From an uncultured Alphaproteobacteria bacterium (GTDB lineage: Bacteria > Pseudomonadota > Alphaproteobacteria > SP197): DNA of 64,000 nt. Below the pieces are notes generated by a model. It was not told where the DNA came from, ran no database searches, and saw only the letters and a list, made by a program, of their open reading frames with translations. Below are positions 22,123 to 31,244 of the stretch, in pieces; position 1 is the first letter of the stretch; each line of letters begins with the position of its first letter. A program made the position numbers and the translations under genes. Where the stretch lies: assembly GCA_958295695.1 (NCBI GenBank), contig OY282363.1, positions 3,351,686-3,415,685 on the forward strand. The letters are read 5' to 3'.

Positions 22123-22154
22123 TATGAAGACCGCTCCACGAGATCGGGCGGACC

Positions 22155-23675
22155 ATGGACACGCAAACGATTTTCGAGGCCCTCGGCCTCGACGACGCCG
22201 ACATCCGCGAGCGCTTCCTCTCCGGCGGCGACATGGCCGTCAGGACGCCGATCGACGGATCGCGGATCGCCTCGGTGCGCTCCGCCGCGCCGGACGACGT
22301 CGCCCTCATGGTGGCGCGTTCGGTCGAGGCGCAGAAGGCGTGGCGCGCGCTGACTCCGCCCCGGCGCGGCGAGGTCGTGCGCCTGTTCGGCAACGAGCTC
22401 AGGGCGCACAAGGACGCGCTCGGCGCGCTCGTCACCCTCGAGACCGGCAAGATCCTCGAGGAAGGCAAGGGCGAGGTCCAGGAGATGATCGACATCTGCG
22501 ACTTCGCCGTGGGCCTTTCGCGCCAGCTCTACGGCCTCACCATGGCGTCGGAGCGGCCCGGCCACCGCATGATGGAGACATGGCACCCGATCGGCGTGGT
22601 CGGCTGCATCACGGCCTTCAACTTCCCCGTCGCGCCGTGGTCGTGGAACTTCTGCGTCGCCGCGGTCTGCGGGAACGCCATGGTCTGGAAGCCTTCCGAG
22701 AAGACCCCGCTCACCGCCATCGCCTGCGGACGCCTGCTGTCGCGCGCCGTCCGGGCCTCGGCGTTCGACATGCCCGAAGGCTTGTTGGAGATCGCGGTCG
22801 GCGGGAAAGAGGTCGGCGAAGGTCTGGTCGACCGGCGCCAAATCGCTCTGGTCAGCGCCACCGGCAGCGTGCGCATGGGCCGCGAGGTCGCCAGCCGCGC
22901 GGCCGCGCGGCTGGGCCGTTGCCTCCTCGAGCTCGGCGGGAACAACGGGGCGATCGTCGCGCCGAGCGCCGATCTTGATCTGGCGGTGCGCGGACTCGTC
23001 TTCGCGGCCGTCGGAACCGCCGGCCAGCGCTGCACCAGCCTGCGCCGGCTGATCGCGCACGAGAGCGTCTACGACGAGCTCGTCGGCCGGCTGAAAGCGG
23101 CCTACGCCGCCGTGCCGATCGGCGATCCCCTGGAGGCCGGCGTCCTGGTCGGTCCCGTCATCGACGGCCGCGCCTTCCAATCCATGCGGGCCGCGCTGTC
23201 CCGCGCCATCGACGAGGGCGGCGCCGTGACCGGCGGCGAACGGGTTCTGGAGGCGGAACATCCCCACGCCTACTACGTGCGCCCGGCCATCGCGGAGATG
23301 CCGGGCCAGACCGGCGTCGTGGCCGAGGAGACCTTCGCGCCGATCCTCTACGCCATGCGCTACAGGACGCTCGAGGACGCCATCGCCATGCACAACGCGG
23401 CGCCGCAGGGCCTGTCGTCGTGCATCTTCACCAACGACATCCGCGAAGCCGAGACGTTCCTGTCGGACGAGGGCAGCGACTGCGGCATCGCCAACGTCAA
23501 CATCGGCCCCTCCGGCGCGGAAATCGGCGGCGCCTTCGGCGGCGAGAAGGAGACGGGCGGCGGGCGCGAGTCCGGCTCCGACGCCTGGCGCGCCTACATG
23601 CGGCGGGCCACCAACACCATCAACTATTCGCGCGAGCTGCCGTTGGCCCAGGGCATCGACTTCAACATCGGATAG
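22155..23675 (+). CDS. Aldehyde dehydrogenase, ALDH7 / aminoadipate-semialdehyde type
   Basis: NAD(P)-dependent oxidation of an aldehyde to its acid; relatives act on aminoadipate semialdehyde (piperideine-6-carboxylate) in lysine catabolism. In 506 residues the catalytic Cys is C293 in GTAGQRCTSLRR and the general base Glu is E259 in LLELGGNN. The segment ERPGHRMMETWHPIGVVG followed by ITAFNFPVAPWSWN is typical of the ALDH7 branch rather than betaine-aldehyde dehydrogenases. ATG at 22155 gives MDTQTIFEAL. Flanked on both sides by type-1 palindromes, so it may be a single-gene transcript. Substrate assignment is by family only. Confidence 0.9.
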   Translation: MDTQTIFEALGLDDADIRERFLSGGDMAVRTPIDGSRIASVRSAAPDDVALMVARSVEAQKAWRALTPPRRGEVVRLFGNELRAHKDALGALVTLETGKILEEGKGEVQEMIDICDFAVGLSRQLYGLTMASERPGHRMMETWHPIGVVGCITAFNFPVAPWSWNFCVAAVCGNAMVWKPSEKTPLTAIACGRLLSRAVRASAFDMPEGLLEIAVGGKEVGEGLVDRRQIALVSATGSVRMGREVASRAAARLGRCLLELGGNNGAIVAPSADLDLAVRGLVFAAVGTAGQRCTSLRRLIAHESVYDELVGRLKAAYAAVPIGDPLEAGVLVGPVIDGRAFQSMRAALSRAIDEGGAVTGGERVLEAEHPHAYYVRPAIAEMPGQTGVVAEETFAPILYAMRYRTLEDAIAMHNAAPQGLSSCIFTNDIREAETFLSDEGSDCGIANVNIGPSGAEIGGAFGGEKETGGGRESGSDAWRAYMRRATNTINYSRELPLAQGIDFNIG

Positions 23676-23701
23676 GGCGGCTCCGGTTTTCCGGAACCGC
23701 C
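23676..23701. repeat. Dispersed palindrome, type 1 variant, copy 2
   Basis: Arms GGCGGCTCCGG / CCGGAACCGCC around a TTTT loop, one mismatch, starting on the base after the ALDH stop codon. The arm shares the GCGG-TTCCGG core of the 29-bp palindrome at 22094. Position favours a role in transcript ending or mRNA stability. Confidence 0.55.
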
Positions 23702-23875
23702 TGGGGACGCGACCGCGGCCCCGCCGGCTTGCCGGCGAAGACGAAAGCGCCATGGGCCGGACGGCGCTCCTCCCCGCCCATCTTCCAACGAGCCGTCCGG
23801 CCTATCCGAATCTGGACAGCGGCGGGCGGAGTGCGCTCTACTCGCGTCCGGCGTCTGGGCGGCCGGGGGGGAACG

Positions 23876-25120
23876 ATGGCGGAGCTTCAGAGCGCGGCGG
23901 GCTTGGTCGTCCTGTTCGCGCTGGCCTGGGCGATCGGCGAGGAGCGGCGGCGGGACGCCTGGCGGGTGGCGCTCGCCGGCATCGGCCTGCAGATCGCGCT
24001 GGCGCTGATCCTGCTGAGGGCACCGTTGATCGCCGACGCCGTCGGCGCGGCGGGCCACGCCGTGACGGCGCTGGAAGAGGCCACGAGGGCGGGCACCGGC
24101 CTCGTCTTCGGCTACCTGGGCGGCGGCGCCCTGCCGTTCTCCGAACCCTACCCCGGCGCGGGCTTCATCCTCGCCTTCCAAGCGCTCCCCATCATCCTGG
24201 TCACGAGCGCGCTGACCGCGCTCCTGACCCACTGGCGCATCCTGCCCTGGATCGTGAGGGGGTTCGCCGCAGTGCTGGAGCGCGGCTTCCGCGTCGGCGG
24301 CGCGCTGGGGCTCGCCTGCGCGGCCAACATCTTCGTCGGCATGACCGAGGCGCCGCTCTTCGTCCGGCCCTATCTGAAGAGCTTCAGCCGCAGCGAGCTC
24401 TTCGTCCTGATGACGACCGGCATGGCGACAATCGCCGGCACCGTGTTCGTCATCTTCGCGAGCATCCTGTCGCCCGTTCTTCCCGACGCCGCAGGTCATC
24501 TTCTGGTCGCCTCGGTGATCAGCGCCCCGGCGGCCATCGCCGTGGCGCTGCTGATGGTGCCGGCCAAGGAGCCCTCCACCGCCGGGCGGGTGCTTCCTCC
24601 GCGCGAGACGTCCAGCGCCATGGAGGCGCTGGTCGCGGGCACCGGACAGGGCCTGCGCATGCTGCTCAACATCGTCGCCATGCTGATCGTGCTCGTGGCG
24701 CTGGTCCATCTGGCCAACGCGATCCTCGGACTCCTGCCCGACGTCGCGGGTTCGGCCGTCACGCTCCAGCGGATGCTCGGCGCGCTCCTCATGCCGGTGT
24801 GCTGGCTCATGGGCGTTCCCTGGTCCGAATGCGCCGAGGCGGGGCGGCTGCTGGCCACCAAGGTCGTGCTCAACGAGTTCGTCGCCTATCTCGACATGGC
24901 CGCGCTGCCCGCGGAAACGCTCTCCGAGCGCAGCCGGCTGATCCTGCTCTACGCCCTGTGCGGCTTCGCCAATTTCGGAAGCGTGGGGATCATGGTGGGC
25001 GGGCTCTCGGTGATCGTGCCCGAACGCCGGGCCGACATCCTCGGCCTCGGCATGAAGAGCATCGTGGCCGGCACCCTGGCGACCTGCTCCACGGGCTGCG
25101 TGATCGGGTTTCTCGGATGA
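23876..25120 (+). CDS. Concentrative nucleoside transporter (NupC/CNT family)
   Basis: Sodium- or proton-coupled nucleoside importer of 414 residues in the inner membrane. Family marks: FSEPYPGAGFILAFQALPIIL in the first conserved block, the helical hairpin GALGLACAANIFVGMTEAPLFVRPYL with the substrate-contacting TEAPL, then LLATKVVLNEFVAY, and YALCGFANFGSVGI near the end. About ten hydrophobic stretches. ATG at 23876 (MAELQSAAG) is the only start that gives the typical short N-terminal helix. It is convergent with the Rieske gene at 25143 with 22 bp between and no visible hairpin. Confidence 0.93.
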   Translation: MAELQSAAGLVVLFALAWAIGEERRRDAWRVALAGIGLQIALALILLRAPLIADAVGAAGHAVTALEEATRAGTGLVFGYLGGGALPFSEPYPGAGFILAFQALPIILVTSALTALLTHWRILPWIVRGFAAVLERGFRVGGALGLACAANIFVGMTEAPLFVRPYLKSFSRSELFVLMTTGMATIAGTVFVIFASILSPVLPDAAGHLLVASVISAPAAIAVALLMVPAKEPSTAGRVLPPRETSSAMEALVAGTGQGLRMLLNIVAMLIVLVALVHLANAILGLLPDVAGSAVTLQRMLGALLMPVCWLMGVPWSECAEAGRLLATKVVLNEFVAYLDMAALPAETLSERSRLILLYALCGFANFGSVGIMVGGLSVIVPERRADILGLGMKSIVAGTLATCSTGCVIGFLG

Positions 25121-25142
25121 CCGCGCAGGCGATCCCCAACCC

Positions 25143-26276
25143 TCACCCCTCGAGCGCGTCCCTCACCATCGTGTGGAAGAAATGGACGACATGCTCGCCG
25201 GTTCCGCCGCGCGCGGCGTCGACCACGAGCCGGCCCTGGTCGTAGCCCTTCGAGAACAGACCCCGCTGGACCGATTCGCAGAGCAGCGTGTCCTCGAGGC
25301 CCAGGACGTTCTCCAGATAGTCGCGCCGGGCCTCCGTGTCTGGCGCGCCGCCCGGCGCGAAGCGGTGGTTGATGAAGCGGGTGCGGAACGGGCCGTCGGG
25401 CAGGAGCTGGGTCACCATCAGGTCGCCGTCGCCCGGCAGCACGTTGATCGTCGTCGTCGGCCAGAGATACCAGAAGACCGAATGCGGCATGCGCGCATCC
25501 TCGGCGAGGGGATAGGCCGCGTTCTCGTGGCGCACGTCGTGGCCGACCTGACGCGCGGTGACGCCGTCGATCGTGTGCTCGTAGCTCGGCATGCGGATGA
25601 TGTCGGAAAACGCCGGATGCGCGGGTTCGCAGTGGTAGCATTCGACGTAGTTGTCGACCACGACCTTCCAGCCCGCGTCGATCGGGCGGCCCCCGAAGTC
25701 GTAGCTTTCCGCCGGTTCGAGCTCGTCGAGATAAGGCAGCCGGCGGCGCATGTCAGCGGCGAGGTTGGGCGCCAGATCGGCGATCGGCGCGGCGTCCTCG
25801 TCCAGGTTCACGAACACGAGGTTGCACAGGGTTTCGACCCGGATCGGGCGCAGGCCGAAATCCGCCTTGTCGAAGCCCCTGATCGCCTCGCAGTTGCGGG
25901 CCGTGCGCAGGCGGCCGTCCAGTCCGTAGGCCCAGGCGTGATAGGGACAGGCGATCGCGGTCTTCAGCCTGCCGGCGCCCCGCACCAGCTCGTGCGCGCG
26001 GTGCTGGCAGACGTTGTGGAACCCGCGCAGAACGCCCTGCCTGTCGCGCACGACGAACACCGGCTGGCCCACGACATCGCCGGCGACATAATCGCCCGGA
26101 CCCGCGACCTGGCTGGCGTGGCAGACGAAGGACCAGGAGCGGTGGAAGATCCTCTCCTTTTCCAGCTCGAAGATCGCCGGGTCGGTGTAGTAGCGCGAGG
26201 GGAGCGTGTAGGCGAGCTCCGGATCGTCGCCCAGAGGTCGGCCGAATTCGACAGCGAGAACATTGCCTTGGGTCAT
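25143..26276 (-). CDS. Rieske oxygenase, GbcA/CntA-like
   Basis: Single-subunit-type Rieske oxygenase of 377 residues. Rieske ligands C90, H92, C110 and H113 (HNVCQHRAHEL, CPYHAWAYGLDG); mononuclear iron site DNYVECYHCEPAH with H215 and H220. NVCQHRAHEL and VECYHC.PAHP resemble glycine-betaine, stachydrine and carnitine monooxygenases, which remove or release methylamine groups. That gives a plausible link with the carnitine and sarcosine genes further right. ATG at 26276 gives MTQGNVLAVEF. The methyltransferase lies 30 bp upstream on the same strand. The electron-transfer reductase is not adjacent. Substrate is inferred, not shown. Confidence 0.9.
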   Translation of the reverse strand: MTQGNVLAVEFGRPLGDDPELAYTLPSRYYTDPAIFELEKERIFHRSWSFVCHASQVAGPGDYVAGDVVGQPVFVVRDRQGVLRGFHNVCQHRAHELVRGAGRLKTAIACPYHAWAYGLDGRLRTARNCEAIRGFDKADFGLRPIRVETLCNLVFVNLDEDAAPIADLAPNLAADMRRRLPYLDELEPAESYDFGGRPIDAGWKVVVDNYVECYHCEPAHPAFSDIIRMPSYEHTIDGVTARQVGHDVRHENAAYPLAEDARMPHSVFWYLWPTTTINVLPGDGDLMVTQLLPDGPFRTRFINHRFAPGGAPDTEARRDYLENVLGLEDTLLCESVQRGLFSKGYDQGRLVVDAARGGTGEHVVHFFHTMVRDALEG

Positions 26277-26306
26277 GGCCCGCCTCCTTGTCGCCCGCCG
26301 GGAACT

Positions 26307-27077
26307 CTAGCGCGGCGACGGCCGGTCCGGCAAGCGCGCCGCGAAGCGCAGGCGGACGTAGTCGGCCGTCCAGTCGCCCTCGCCGTCGCGCAGACCGTGG
26401 CGCAGCAGATCGAGGGTTTCGTCGCGGGCCGCCTCGCGTTCGGATTCCGGCAAGGCCGCGTAAAATAGGCCGGCGAAGGTCTCGAGCCACCCCTTCATGC
26501 CTGTCGGAAGCGGGGTCGGGCGCGGGATGAGATCGATGCTGTCGACCGAGAACCCGGCCGCCTCGAGCCGGCCGCGATAGTCGCCGGGCGTGGGATAGAA
26601 CCACGGATTGACGGCCGCGGCATCGACGCCGCGCTTCTCCAGCACGGCGGCGAGCGCGGTGACGACCGCGGCCATGTTGCCGTGTCCGCCCAACTCGCCC
26701 ACGAACCGGCCGCCCGGCTTCAGCGCGCGGGCCACGCCGGCGATCGCGGCGTCGGCGTCCGCGACCCAGTGCAGGACGGCGTTGGAGAACACGGCGTCGA
26801 ACTCGGCCTCGAAGGCGAGCGCCGCGGCGTCCATCGCGCGGGCGTCGACGCCCCTGCCGCGGGCGGCCGCGACCATCGCTTGCGAACGGTCGACGCCGAC
26901 CGCGTCGCAGCCGGCCTCGACGATTTCGCGGGTCAGCGCGCCGTCGCCGCAACCGAGGTCCAGGATGCGCTCGCCGGGCCTCGGCGCCAGAAGCGCGAGC
27001 ACGGGGCGTCCCAGCGCCGGCACGAAGCCCGCGTTGGCCTGGTAACCCCGGACGTTCCAGGATTGTTCGGACATCAT
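26307..27077 (-). CDS. Class I SAM methyltransferase (trans-aconitate methyltransferase-like)
   Basis: A 256-residue methyltransferase. ILDLGCGDGALTREIVEAG is SAM motif I, VGVDRSQAMVAAAR carries the ribose-binding acidic position, and FDAVFSNAVLHWVAD plus VARALKPGGRFVGELGG follow. The FSNAVLHWV pattern and the NPWFYPTPGDYR segment are typical of the Tam-like group. Two adjacent ATGs exist (27077 and 27074); the first is given. Divergent from the gamma-glutamyltransferase at 27144 (66 bp between). Probably co-transcribed with the Rieske gene downstream. Confidence 0.87.
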   Translation of the reverse strand: MMSEQSWNVRGYQANAGFVPALGRPVLALLAPRPGERILDLGCGDGALTREIVEAGCDAVGVDRSQAMVAAARGRGVDARAMDAAALAFEAEFDAVFSNAVLHWVADADAAIAGVARALKPGGRFVGELGGHGNMAAVVTALAAVLEKRGVDAAAVNPWFYPTPGDYRGRLEAAGFSVDSIDLIPRPTPLPTGMKGWLETFAGLFYAALPESEREAARDETLDLLRHGLRDGEGDWTADYVRLRFAARLPDRPSPR

Positions 27078-27143
27078 GACGGTCGCTCCCGGGACCGGGC
27101 GCGCCTATCATCGCCATGCGGACGCGGCAAGGGGGAGAACGCC

Positions 27144-28754
27144 ATGCCCAAGGCCATGATCACGAGCCTGCAGCCCGACGCCGTCGAGGCTGGCGCCGAG
27201 GTCCTGCGCGCCGGCGGCAACGCGGTGGACGCGGCCCTGGCGTGCGCCTTCGTGCAGACCGTGGTCGATCCCGTGATGTGCGGCGTCGCGGGTTTCGGCG
27301 CCATGCAGGTCTATATGCCCGGCCGCGGCGTCCACGAGATCGTCGACTTCCACGGCCGCGTCCCGGCCGCGGCCACGCCCGACATGTGGCGGGACCTGAT
27401 CCTGGGCGAGACCGAGGACGGTTTCGGATTCGTCCTGAAGGACGCCGTCAACGACTTGGGGTACCGGTCGATCGCGACGCCCGGAACCTGCAAGGCCCTC
27501 GCCGAGGCCAGCGAACGATACGGCGCCATGGCCTGGGGCGACCTGATCGAGCCCGCGGTACGCTTCGCCAGCGACGGCTATGTGGTGAGGCCCGGCGTCC
27601 ACGGCTACTGGACCGCGCCCGACACTCCGGGACGAGTCCGCGTCAGGGACAGGCTGGCGTTCTCGCCCGAGGGCCGCGCCGTCTACTTCGACGGCGACGG
27701 CGATCTCCACGGCATCGGCCGCACGATCCGCAATCCCGGCATGGCCTCGTCCCTCGCGCGGATCGCCGAGGGCGGCGCGGACGTGTTCTACACCGGGGAC
27801 ATGGCCGCCCGGATCGACGCTGACATGAAGGCGCACGGCGGCCTGTTGTCGGCGCGGGACCTGCGGGACTACGAGACCGAGACGAACGGGCCGCTCTGGG
27901 GCGGCTATCGCGGCCTGCGGTTCTCGACCAACCGCCCGCCGGGCGGCGGGATCATGCTGATCGAGATGCTGAACATTCTCGAGAACTTCGACCTCGCGGG
28001 CATGGGGCACAACACGCCCGCCTACATCCGCACCGTGGCCGAGGCCATGAAGATCGCGACCGCCGACAAGGACAACCATGTCGGCGATCCCCGCTTCCAC
28101 GACGCGCCGCTCGACCGGCTGACCGGCAAGGCTTACGCCAAGGACCGCGCCGAGGCCATCGCGCGCGGCGAAAAGGCCCGCGTCGAGCGGTTGGGACCGG
28201 CCGAGCCGCGCGGCACGACCCACCTCGTGACCGCCGACCGCGAGGGCGCCATCGTCACCATGACGCACACGCTGGGCATGATGTCGGGCGTGATCACCGA
28301 GGGGCTCGGGTTCATGTACAACGGCGCCATGGCCGTGTTCGATCCGCGGCCCGGCCGCGCCGGGTCGATCGCGCCGGGCAAGGCGCGCTTCTCCTCCCTC
28401 TGCCCCACCATCGTCTTCGATGGCGACCGCCCGGTCCTGGCGCTCGGCGCGCCGGGAGGCACGCAGATCGCGATGGGCGTGCTGCAGGTCATGCTGAACG
28501 CGATCGACTTCGGCATGACGCCGCAGGAGGCGATCCTCGCGCCCCGCTTCTCGGCGACGAGCGACGCGATCGCGGTGACGGCCCGCATTCCCCGCTATCT
28601 CTGCGCGGAACTGGAGGCCGAGGGCTACCGGGTCGCGCGCAGCCCCTTCAGCTACGACATCGCATCGGTCCACGCCATCGGCTTCGACGCCGACGGCAAT
28701 CCCTCCGGCGGCGCCGACATCCCCTATGGCGACGGCATGGCGCTCGCGGTCTGA
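27144..28754 (+). CDS. Gamma-glutamyltransferase family protein
   Basis: Full-length family member of 536 residues. LRAGGNAVDAALACAFVQ is the N-terminal signature, TTHLVTAD places the self-cleaving nucleophile at T358, and PPGGGIMLIEMLN and LGAPGGTQIAMGVLQ contribute to the substrate pocket in the family. No signal peptide is seen; it starts MPKAMITSLQPDAVEAG, so it is probably cytosolic and may act on a gamma-glutamylated catabolite rather than glutathione. The start ATG at 27144 has GGGGGAGAAC ahead. The TauD-like gene follows after 15 bp in the same direction. The partial paralogue at the left edge is from a different subgroup (TVY versus TTH). Confidence 0.93.
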   Translation: MPKAMITSLQPDAVEAGAEVLRAGGNAVDAALACAFVQTVVDPVMCGVAGFGAMQVYMPGRGVHEIVDFHGRVPAAATPDMWRDLILGETEDGFGFVLKDAVNDLGYRSIATPGTCKALAEASERYGAMAWGDLIEPAVRFASDGYVVRPGVHGYWTAPDTPGRVRVRDRLAFSPEGRAVYFDGDGDLHGIGRTIRNPGMASSLARIAEGGADVFYTGDMAARIDADMKAHGGLLSARDLRDYETETNGPLWGGYRGLRFSTNRPPGGGIMLIEMLNILENFDLAGMGHNTPAYIRTVAEAMKIATADKDNHVGDPRFHDAPLDRLTGKAYAKDRAEAIARGEKARVERLGPAEPRGTTHLVTADREGAIVTMTHTLGMMSGVITEGLGFMYNGAMAVFDPRPGRAGSIAPGKARFSSLCPTIVFDGDRPVLALGAPGGTQIAMGVLQVMLNAIDFGMTPQEAILAPRFSATSDAIAVTARIPRYLCAELEAEGYRVARSPFSYDIASVHAIGFDADGNPSGGADIPYGDGMALAV

Positions 28755-28769
28755 AGGGAGCGGGACGGC

Positions 28770-29612
28770 ATGAAGATCGCGCGCATGGACGCGGCGCTCG
28801 GCGCCGAGGTCGGCGGCGTCGACCTTGCCCGGACGGACGCCCTCGACGCGGGCGCGCTGCGCCGCGCCTGGCTCGACCGCGGCGTCCTGCTCTTCCGCGG
28901 ACAGGCGATGACGCCCGGGGGGCTGGCCCGCTTCAGCGGGCTCTTCGGCCCGCTCGAGCCGCCGCCCGCCAGCGAGGCCGGCACGCGCGAGGAGCTCGGC
29001 GGCCAGCCGGTCTGGTACATCTCCAACGTCGTCGAGGACGGCAAGCCGATCGGGAGCCTGGGCTCTGGCGAGGCCGAGTGGCACACCGACATGTCCTATC
29101 TGCCGGAGCCGCCGACGGCGAGCGTGCTGTTCGCCCGGGAAACACCCGCCGAGGGCGGCGACACCGGCTTCGCCGACATGGAGGCGGCCTGGGAGACGCT
29201 CGACGGAACGCTGCGCGCCGCCGTCGCGGGCCGAGCGATCCATCACGACGGCAGCACGACCAGCGTGGGCGAGACGCGCCGCGGGCACGAGGCCGTCGGC
29301 GACGCGCGCGCTGCGCCGGGCGCGGTCCACCCGGCCGTGCGCACCCATCCCGAAACCGGACGCCGGTCGCTCTATCTGGGGCGCCGCCGCAACGCCCATG
29401 TCGTGGGCCTGCCGCTCGACGAGAGCGAGGCGCTGCTCGACCGGCTCTGGGAGCACTGCCGCGATCCCGCCTTCGCATGGACCCACGCCTGGCGCGCGGG
29501 CGATGTCGTCATGTGGGACAACCGGCGCGTGATCCACCGCCGCGACCCGTTCGATCCGGCGAGCCGCCGCGTCATGCTGCGCGCCCAGGTCAGGGGCGAC
29601 AGGCCCTTCTGA
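28770..29612 (+). CDS. TauD/TfdA family Fe(II)/2-oxoglutarate dioxygenase
   Basis: Non-haem iron dioxygenase of 280 residues that couples 2-oxoglutarate decarboxylation to hydroxylation. Iron ligands: H105 and D107 in EWHTDMSY and the distal H256 in DNRRVIHRRDPFD; the R of the C-terminal SRRVMLR binds 2-oxoglutarate in the family. GVLLFRGQAMTP is the usual N-terminal beta segment. ATG at 28770 follows an AGGGAGCGGG ribosome site. Follows the gamma-glutamyltransferase in one transcription unit. A minus-strand remnant of another TauD-like gene overlaps its end. Confidence 0.92.
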   Translation: MKIARMDAALGAEVGGVDLARTDALDAGALRRAWLDRGVLLFRGQAMTPGGLARFSGLFGPLEPPPASEAGTREELGGQPVWYISNVVEDGKPIGSLGSGEAEWHTDMSYLPEPPTASVLFARETPAEGGDTGFADMEAAWETLDGTLRAAVAGRAIHHDGSTTSVGETRRGHEAVGDARAAPGAVHPAVRTHPETGRRSLYLGRRRNAHVVGLPLDESEALLDRLWEHCRDPAFAWTHAWRAGDVVMWDNRRVIHRRDPFDPASRRVMLRAQVRGDRPF

Positions 29613-29850
29613 CCCGGGCCGCCTCGATGTCCGGCGGCTCCTCGCCCCAGTCGATCGGGAACCCCTCGCAGAGCGGCGCCAGGAGATCGGGCCTCGTCGC
29701 GGCGATCTCGCCGTGGATCGATAGCGCGCCGACCGCGCCGGACCACGGCGCGACCGCGTCGAGGTCGAAGGCGTCCGCCGAGGCGAAGTCGCCCGCTTTC
29801 CAGGCCGCGGGATGCGCGCAAGACCGGAGGGGAGGCTCGGGACCGGGCAC
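29590..29850 (-). pseudogene. Remnant of a second TauD/TfdA-type gene (C-terminal part)
   Basis: The minus strand holds about 65 codons that read like the C-terminus of a TfdA-type dioxygenase: DAFDLDAV, then ALSIHGEIAATRPDLLAPL, then EGFPIDWGEEPPD. In intact relatives this segment is followed by a third iron ligand and a 2-oxoglutarate Arg, and preceded by ~180 residues; neither is present. The frame begins in unrelated proline-rich sequence and overlaps the neighbouring dioxygenase gene by 23 bases. I judge it a degraded stump rather than a working gene. Recognition is by motif memory. Confidence 0.5.
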
Positions 29851-29917
29851 GGGCGGGACGCTTCCGGAGAGGGCGGAAACCGTACGCCCGTTCGCCGGGG
29901 AGCGGCAAGAGGGCCCG

Positions 29918-29946
29918 GAGCGGTTCCGGCAAGGCCGGAACCGCTC
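29918..29946. repeat. Dispersed perfect palindrome, type 1, copy 3
   Basis: Identical over all 29 bases to the element at 22094-22122 (GAGCGGTTCCGGC, AAG, GCCGGAACCGCTC), again followed by TCTAT-like sequence. It lies 24 bp before the acyl-CoA dehydrogenase start, so here it cannot simply be that gene's terminator and may affect its leader. Confidence 0.8.
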
Positions 29947-29969
29947 TATATCCGGCGCGGAGGACGACG

Positions 29970-31145
29970 ATGCCCGAACCCAGAGCCGCCGGCGAACCCG
30001 CCGACCACACCGATATCCGCGACGCCGCGCGACGCCTGTGCGAGGACTTTCCCGGAGGCTACTGGCGCGCCAAGGACGCGGCGGACGCCTACCCGGAAGA
30101 GTTCGTCGCGGCGCTGACCGAGGCCGGGCTGCTCGCCGCCCCGATCCCGGAAGCCTATGGCGGCAGCGGCCTTCCCCTCTCGGCCGCCTGCGCCATCCTC
30201 GAGGAGATCCAGCGCTCGGGCGGCAACGGCGGAGCCTGTCACGCCCAGATGTACACCATGGGCGCCATCCTGCGGCACGGCTCGGAGGAGCAGAAGGAGC
30301 GCTACCTCCCCGCCATCGCCTCGGGAGAGCTCCGCCTTCAGGCCTTCGGCGTGACCGAACCCTCGAGCGGCGTCGACACCGCCGCGCTCGGGACCTTCGC
30401 CCGGCGGGACGGCGACCGCTACATCGTCAACGGCCAGAAGGTCTGGACCTCGCGGGCCGAGCATTCCGACCTGCTCCTCCTGCTGGCGCGCACCGCGCCG
30501 CGCGAGGAGGCGCGGAAGAAGACCGACGGGCTCTCCGTCTTCCTGGTCGACATGCGCGAGGTCCTTGGCAGGGGACTGACGATCCGCCCGCTGCCCGCCA
30601 TGCTCAACCACGCCACGACCGAGCTCTTCTTCGACGACATGGCGATCCCGGCCTCCAGTCTCGTCGGCGAGGAGGGCGAGGGTTTCCGCCACATCCTCTC
30701 GGGCATGAACGCCGAGCGCATCCTGATCGCCGCCGAATGCATCGGCGACGCCCGCTTCTTCATCGACAGGGCGACGGTCTACGCCGCCGGACGCCGGGTC
30801 TTCGGCCGCGCCATCGGCCAGAACCAGGGCGTCCAGTTCCCCATCGCCCGGGCCTACGCCCACGCGGAAGCCGCCGCGCTGATGGTCGCCGAGGCGGCGC
30901 GGCGCTTCGAGGCGGGCGAGGAGCCCGGCGCCCAGGCCAACATGGCGAAGATGCTGGCGGCCGACGCGGCGTGGGAGGCGGCGGAAGCCTGCCTGGAGAC
31001 CCACGGCGGTTTCGGCTTCGCGCGCGAGTACGACATCGAACGCAAGTGGCGCGAGACCCGGCTCTACCGCACCGCGCCGGTCCCGACGAACCTCGTCCTC
31101 GCCTATCTCGCCGAACACGTGCTCGGCCTGCCGCGGAGCTATTGA
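29970..31145 (+). CDS. Acyl-CoA dehydrogenase
   Basis: FAD flavoenzyme of 391 residues making an alpha,beta double bond in an acyl-CoA. FGVTEPSSGVDTAAL and IVNGQKVWTSRAEHSD are the middle-domain signatures. GEEGEGFRHILSGMNAERI and GRAIGQNQGVQFPIA lead into the C-terminal helical domain. The C-terminal QVHGG-type position reads LETHGGFGFAREYDIERKWR. No catalytic Glu is evident at the IVD/short-chain positions by eye. ATG at 29970 gives MPEPRAAG. Stands alone, with a 104-bp gap to the convergent small gene. Substrate chain unknown. Confidence 0.93.
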   Translation: MPEPRAAGEPADHTDIRDAARRLCEDFPGGYWRAKDAADAYPEEFVAALTEAGLLAAPIPEAYGGSGLPLSAACAILEEIQRSGGNGGACHAQMYTMGAILRHGSEEQKERYLPAIASGELRLQAFGVTEPSSGVDTAALGTFARRDGDRYIVNGQKVWTSRAEHSDLLLLLARTAPREEARKKTDGLSVFLVDMREVLGRGLTIRPLPAMLNHATTELFFDDMAIPASSLVGEEGEGFRHILSGMNAERILIAAECIGDARFFIDRATVYAAGRRVFGRAIGQNQGVQFPIARAYAHAEAAALMVAEAARRFEAGEEPGAQANMAKMLAADAAWEAAEACLETHGGFGFAREYDIERKWRETRLYRTAPVPTNLVLAYLAEHVLGLPRSY

Positions 31146-31244
31146 CCACGCGGCAGGGAAACCCCGACCGGATCGGACGCGGTTCGGAAGGCGCGGGGCG
31201 GCATCGGCTTGCGCTCGCCTTTGTGGTGGGGTGTTGCGGCGGGC

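Noticed and set aside
26445..26458. TTCCGGCAAGGCCG, the core of the type-1 palindrome, inside the methyltransferase gene
   Set aside because: Only the loop and inner stem match, outer arms are absent, and it codes ordinary protein (ALPES).
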